From Granulicella sibirica (GTDB lineage Bacteria > Acidobacteriota > Terriglobia > Terriglobales > Acidobacteriaceae): DNA of 64,000 bases. A model generated the notes under the pieces. That model saw only the letters and a list, made by a program, of their open reading frames with translations, was not told where the DNA came from and made no database searches. Position 1 is the stretch's first letter, and the number at the start of each line of letters is the position of its first letter. The position numbers and the translations under genes were made by a program. Positions 60,743 through 64,000 of this stretch are shown here, in pieces. The stretch lies in NCBI RefSeq assembly GCF_004115155.1, contig NZ_RDSM01000003.1, positions 248,001 to 312,000 on the forward strand. Reading direction: 5' to 3'.

Positions 60743-62982
60743 GCACGCTCCATCAAGGCAGAAAGCGTGATCGGAGAGACATGATTCGCCGGAAGCGCCT
60801 GTGAATCTTGAGGGAGACTGCGCGCCGCGGAGTCCTGTTCTGCAACGAGCAAGGTCCGGAAGCTCTGGGGGTCGAGTGGTTTTGCAAAAAGATATCCCTG
60901 TCCGAACCGGCAGCCGAGAAGGCTTAACGTCGACCGGTGGGACTCGGTCTCAATGCCCTCCGCGATCACGTCGAGGCCAAGCACATCGGCCATGCTAAGG
61001 ATCGCTCCAACCAGTTCGCTCGAGGATTTCTGCTTGGGGTCGAGGCTTGATACAAAATAGCGATCGATCTTCAGCGAGTCGAACGGCAGCTCGCGGAGAT
61101 ACTTCAGTGAAGAGTAACCCGTGCCAAAGTCGTCGAGATCTAGTCCCACACCAAGTTGCTTTAGAGCGTCGAGAGTTCTGCGCGCCGTCGTGAAGTCTTC
61201 AAACAGTGCCGTCTCGGTCAACTCGAAGTGCAGGCTCGCTGGAGGAAAGGCGGTCTCCTCAAGCGTCATCCGGATCGACTCCACGAGATCTTTCCGCCGG
61301 AACTCGCGCGGAGAAAGATTGACCGAGAGCGAGAGCGGCTTCTCACCGGGAAACTCCTCGTGCCACCTCAGAACCTGCTTGCATGCTTCACGCAGCACCC
61401 ACTTGCCGATGTCCACGATGGTTCCGGTCCGCTCCGCGATCGCGATAAACATCCCCGGTTGCAGCAGGCCGCGCGTCGGGTGCTCCCAGCGGACCAGTGC
61501 TTCCAATCCATAGGTCGTTCCGGTATTGAGATCAACCTTGGGCTGGTAGACAAGCCTGAGTTGACCATTGGCAGCAGCCGACCGTATCTCATTCTCCAGT
61601 TCGAACTGTTGCGTCGCCACATCGCGCATGCGCGGATTGAATAGAACGATGTTGCCCAGGCTCTCCACCTTCGTGGTGTACATCGCGATATCCGCTTCAC
61701 GCAGAATATCTTCCGGCGAAAGATGATCCTTGTTCGCGATCGCCGCGCCGATGCTGAACGCGCAGTGTACGGGAATCCCTTCGAGAACGAAGACCTCCTG
61801 CATCCTGTCCCGCACTTCCCTGGCGAAGTTCATCACTGTCGCTTCGTTGATGACGCCCTGCAGCATCACCGCAAATTCGTCTCCACCCATCCTCGCGAGA
61901 AGCGGTGCCCGCGAGTCGCTATCCTGCATGGACCAGCGTGTCGCCGCCATCTCCAGCCGCGCTGCGATCAGGATCAGAAGCTTATCCCCGATCAGATGAC
62001 CCAGCGTGTCGTTGATGGACTTGAAGTGATTGAGATCAAGAAACAACACCGCAAACTTGGGTTCCACAGCCTCTGCGGAGGCATAATTCTCTTGTGCATT
62101 CTCGATAGCCCATTCCAACTCCGTAATCAGGCGCAGCCGATTCGGCAGCTCCGTCAAGGCGTCTCGCGTCTTCTCTTCCGTGATATCCGATTGCGAGCCC
62201 GTAAGCCGAATGGGAACACCTGCGGAGTCGCGCAGGGCAATGGCATGGCACGACATCCAGCGGGCCGTTCCATCCGTATGACGCATCCTGTAATCACACT
62301 TCAAGACATCGAGGCCGCCTGCCAGGTACTCCTCGATCGCCTGCTCCACCGCCGATCGATCGGAAGCGATCATGCGCGAGAACCAGGCATCCTTTGTATT
62401 CTCGAAGCCCTGTTCGCAGCCCAGCATCTCTTTCCAGCGTTCGGAGAAGTAGATACGATCCGTCCGCAGATCCCAGTCCCACAGGCCGTCTCGCGAAGCC
62501 TTCGAGGCAAGCGCATACCGCTCTTCGCTTCGCACCAGCGCGGTCTCAGCGCGCTTCCTGGTAAGTTGTGTTCGAATTCGCGCGAGCGCTACCTTATAGT
62601 CGACAGGCTTAGTGATGTAGTCGCTCGCTCCGTCTTCTAGTGCCTCGCTGATCTTGTCGCTGCTGGCGACTGCTGTAACCATGATGACGGGAAGCATCTG
62701 CGTCGCGACATTCCCACGCAGCGCTTTGAGAACCTCTGTACCGCTCATCTCCGGCATCATCTGATCGAGCAGCACAAGATCAAAGGCTATCTCCCGGATC
62801 AACTTCAGCGCTTCCGCTCCACTTGAGGCAACGTGAACAGTAAATCCGGTCCTCGTCAATCGCCTGGAAAGCATGTCAAGATTCAACGGTTCGTCGTCCA
62901 CGACGAGAAGCACGCCTGCGTTCTCTGGGGCTGGCTTATTATTTGATTCCGCTGCTCGTACGTTTGTGACTGGGACTGCCAT
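60739..62982 (-). CDS. Response-regulator c-di-GMP enzyme: REC-PAS-GGDEF-EAL
   Basis: The 747-residue protein is cytoplasmic. It has a receiver domain (about 20-145; VVDDE, phosphoacceptor Asp73 in LVLLDQMMPEMSG, Lys in DYITKPV), a PAS/PAC domain (about 155-270; GLWDWDLRTDRIYFSERW, CDYRMRHTDGTARWMSCHA), a GGDEF domain with intact GGDEF at 366-370 (LARMGGDEFAVML) and an EAL domain with intact EAL at 494-496 (LEALVRWEHP), FELTETALFED, LDDFGTGYSSLKYLREL and VIAEGIETESH. Both cyclase and phosphodiesterase motifs are present, so it could make or break c-di-GMP. As first gene of the operon it is the obvious phosphorylation target of the kinase at 56557. Confidence 0.93.
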   Translation of the reverse strand: MAVPVTNVRAAESNNKPAPENAGVLLVVDDEPLNLDMLSRRLTRTGFTVHVASSGAEALKLIREIAFDLVLLDQMMPEMSGTEVLKALRGNVATQMLPVIMVTAVASSDKISEALEDGASDYITKPVDYKVALARIRTQLTRKRAETALVRSEERYALASKASRDGLWDWDLRTDRIYFSERWKEMLGCEQGFENTKDAWFSRMIASDRSAVEQAIEEYLAGGLDVLKCDYRMRHTDGTARWMSCHAIALRDSAGVPIRLTGSQSDITEEKTRDALTELPNRLRLITELEWAIENAQENYASAEAVEPKFAVLFLDLNHFKSINDTLGHLIGDKLLILIAARLEMAATRWSMQDSDSRAPLLARMGGDEFAVMLQGVINEATVMNFAREVRDRMQEVFVLEGIPVHCAFSIGAAIANKDHLSPEDILREADIAMYTTKVESLGNIVLFNPRMRDVATQQFELENEIRSAAANGQLRLVYQPKVDLNTGTTYGLEALVRWEHPTRGLLQPGMFIAIAERTGTIVDIGKWVLREACKQVLRWHEEFPGEKPLSLSVNLSPREFRRKDLVESIRMTLEETAFPPASLHFELTETALFEDFTTARRTLDALKQLGVGLDLDDFGTGYSSLKYLRELPFDSLKIDRYFVSSLDPKQKSSSELVGAILSMADVLGLDVIAEGIETESHRSTLSLLGCRFGQGYLFAKPLDPQSFRTLLVAEQDSAARSLPQDSQALPANHVSPITLSALMERA

Positions 62983-63002
62983 GCATCGAATTTTTCACAT
63001 CG

Positions 63003-63021
63003 GGGATTCCAGCTGAATCCC
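63003..63021. promoter_or_regulatory. Inverted repeat upstream of the c-di-GMP/YfiR operon
   Basis: GGGATTC-CAGCT-GAATCCC, perfect 7-base arms with a 5-base centre, 21 bases before the start of the first gene. The position suits a repressor operator or 5' leader element. It is the only strong symmetry in the 189-base gap to the alpha-galactosidase gene. Confidence 0.5.
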
Positions 63022-63171
63022 ACAAGTGATGTATGCACAAAGACGAAAGTCACCTAACCCTTCTGGCAAAGCGATACGAGAACGCAGCGGGATTTTGTCA
63101 ACGCGGAGAAGGAAAGCGCCTCGGCAGGTTTTCAGGTGCTCGTCCTCCATCCATCGGATTTGTCCGGCACA

Positions 63172-64000
63172 TCAATGGGAAAGACATAGAATCACGGACC
63201 CATGACGTGGAACAGTGAACGGCGTGGAATCGGAGATTGGCCCCAGCTCCTTTGCCATCCATATATCCCGTGCATTCCAGCCCTTGGCCGCCCCTGCCTG
63301 TTCGAGATGCAACGATATGCCTCGAAGGTAGGCGCGTTGCTCGCCGAAGTTGAAGATCGCGAGTGCTTTGCTGCCGTCCGCTAGAGGACGAGCCCATATC
63401 TCGATTGGGCCTTCGGCGAAGATCCGGTCGGCTTCCTTACCCAGGCGATCCTGATCGATCGCGATGATCTCTCGATTAGTGAGGATCGACGTGATCTCCG
63501 GAGTGAGCTGTGAGAGATTGTTTCCGGCTAGAAGCGGGGCCGCAAGCATCGCCCACATGCCCATGTGGGTGCGGTTTTCATCGAGTGTCAGCTTGCCGTT
63601 GCCGATCTCAAGCATGTCAGGATCATTCCAATGGCCGGGACCCGCATATCTGGCGAGACCCGCCTGTTCGCGCCCTATGAGCGAGATGCGATCGAATGTC
63701 GGAGTAATGTCGCCCGTGGTGCGCCAGAGGTTTGCTCCAACCTCAGGGCCCCATTGCCAAACGGAATCGAACCCATACTGGCATAGGCTGTATACAATCG
63801 GCCGTCCGCTCCTGAGCAGCGCCTGATGCATTCTCTCGTACGCGTCGCGCATCATCTTATATTGATGCACCATCGCTTCCGCGCTGTCCCCTGAGTAGGC
63901 CTGGCGCATGACCTTGTTATGAAAGCTGCAAAGATCGTACTTGAGGTAGTCGATTCCCCAGGAGGCAAACAGTTCTGCATCCTGATCCTCGTGACCTAAA
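63172..64000 (-). CDS. GH27 family alpha-galactosidase (partial; N-terminus beyond the window)
   Basis: The minus-strand frame runs unbroken from the window end (in frame from 63999) to the stop at 63172, 275 codons. It encodes the later part of the GH27 barrel: ELFASWGIDYLKYDLCSFHN with the nucleophile Asp in YLKYDLC, SLCQYGFDSVWQWGPEVGAN, RTTGDI, YAGPGHWNDPDMLEIGNG with the acid/base Asp in WNDPDM, ENRTHMGMWAMLAAPLLAGN and NREIIAIDQDRLGKEADRI. A C-terminal beta-sandwich of about 70 residues follows (GPIEIWARPLADGSKALAIF to GSVILCLSH). It removes terminal alpha-galactose from galactomannan or raffinose-type sugars. The start, signal peptide and operon partners lie outside the window. Confidence 0.92.
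   Translation of the reverse strand, partial: LGHEDQDAELFASWGIDYLKYDLCSFHNKVMRQAYSGDSAEAMVHQYKMMRDAYERMHQALLRSGRPIVYSLCQYGFDSVWQWGPEVGANLWRTTGDITPTFDRISLIGREQAGLARYAGPGHWNDPDMLEIGNGKLTLDENRTHMGMWAMLAAPLLAGNNLSQLTPEITSILTNREIIAIDQDRLGKEADRIFAEGPIEIWARPLADGSKALAIFNFGEQRAYLRGISLHLEQAGAAKGWNARDIWMAKELGPISDSTPFTVPRHGSVILCLSH

Overview
The window looks like a piece of the chromosome of a soil Acidobacteriota, most likely class Terriglobia (Granulicella / Edaphobacter / Terriglobus type). The signs are a moderately high G+C content, two very large Oar-type TonB-dependent receptors with N-terminal carboxypeptidase-regulatory folds, an acidobacterial-type FtsX/MacB orphan permease, a membrane-bound winged-helix/TPR regulator, DUF1080, PQQ-propeller and CocE proteins, and a lysine-rich HU. 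The genus call is from family knowledge, not from a marker gene. No rRNA, tRNA, CRISPR array, insertion sequence or prophage was recognised.

Layout. 1-4.4 kb: the tail of a cytochrome c overlapping a secreted PQQ-type quinoprotein, facing a three-gene set (DUF1080, Gfo/Idh/MocA oxidoreductase, sugar-phosphate isomerase) that fits oxidation and hydrolysis of glycosides through keto-sugars. 4.4-8.7 kb: a periplasmic-propeller histidine kinase and, in the opposite direction, a DoxX-like membrane protein and a LuxR-type response regulator. 8.7-11.7 kb: a MarR repressor divergent from an orphan ABC permease, with a perfect palindrome between them. 11.7-16.0 kb: a CadC-like TPR regulator, two unrecognised proteins and a 48-residue double-glycine-leader peptide. 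16.3-24.5 kb: a GH92 alpha-mannosidase, an Oar-type receptor and a KdpD/KdpE-like two-component pair. 24.9-31.3 kb: a ModA/WtpA-like binding protein divergent from a siderophore-type receptor, a CocE hydrolase, and HU beside a decayed small basic-protein gene. 31.8-41 kb: an Oar-type receptor with tandem operator palindromes, a membrane regulator, a GH3 glucosidase and an OprB-like porin. 41-49.6 kb: a secreted sedolisin (S53) with seven C-terminal repeats, divergent from a GH54 arabinofuranosidase carrying a lamin-tail domain. 49.8-54 kb: a leaderless-looking histone-like gene, then nucleotide salvage (5'-nucleotidase, nucleoside hydrolase, broken uridine phosphorylase). 54.4-63 kb: a TonB receptor, then a tightly overlapping operon REC-PAS-GGDEF-EAL / TonB receptor / YfiR / CHASE8-type histidine kinase. 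63.2 kb to the end: the C-terminal part of a GH27 alpha-galactosidase.

How it fits together. Most of the window serves degradation of plant or fungal polysaccharide and protein outside the cell (GH92, GH3, GH54, GH27, sedolisin, CocE hydrolase), uptake across the outer membrane (five TonB receptors, one porin), periplasmic oxidation (quinoprotein, keto-sugar set) and sensing (four histidine kinases and several one-component regulators). The parts most worth following up are the double-glycine peptide at 15868-16014, the tandem operators at 35260-35298, the leaderless small basic-protein family (one live copy, one dead copy sharing a promoter), and the YfiR / receptor / kinase / c-di-GMP operon at 56.5-63 kb.
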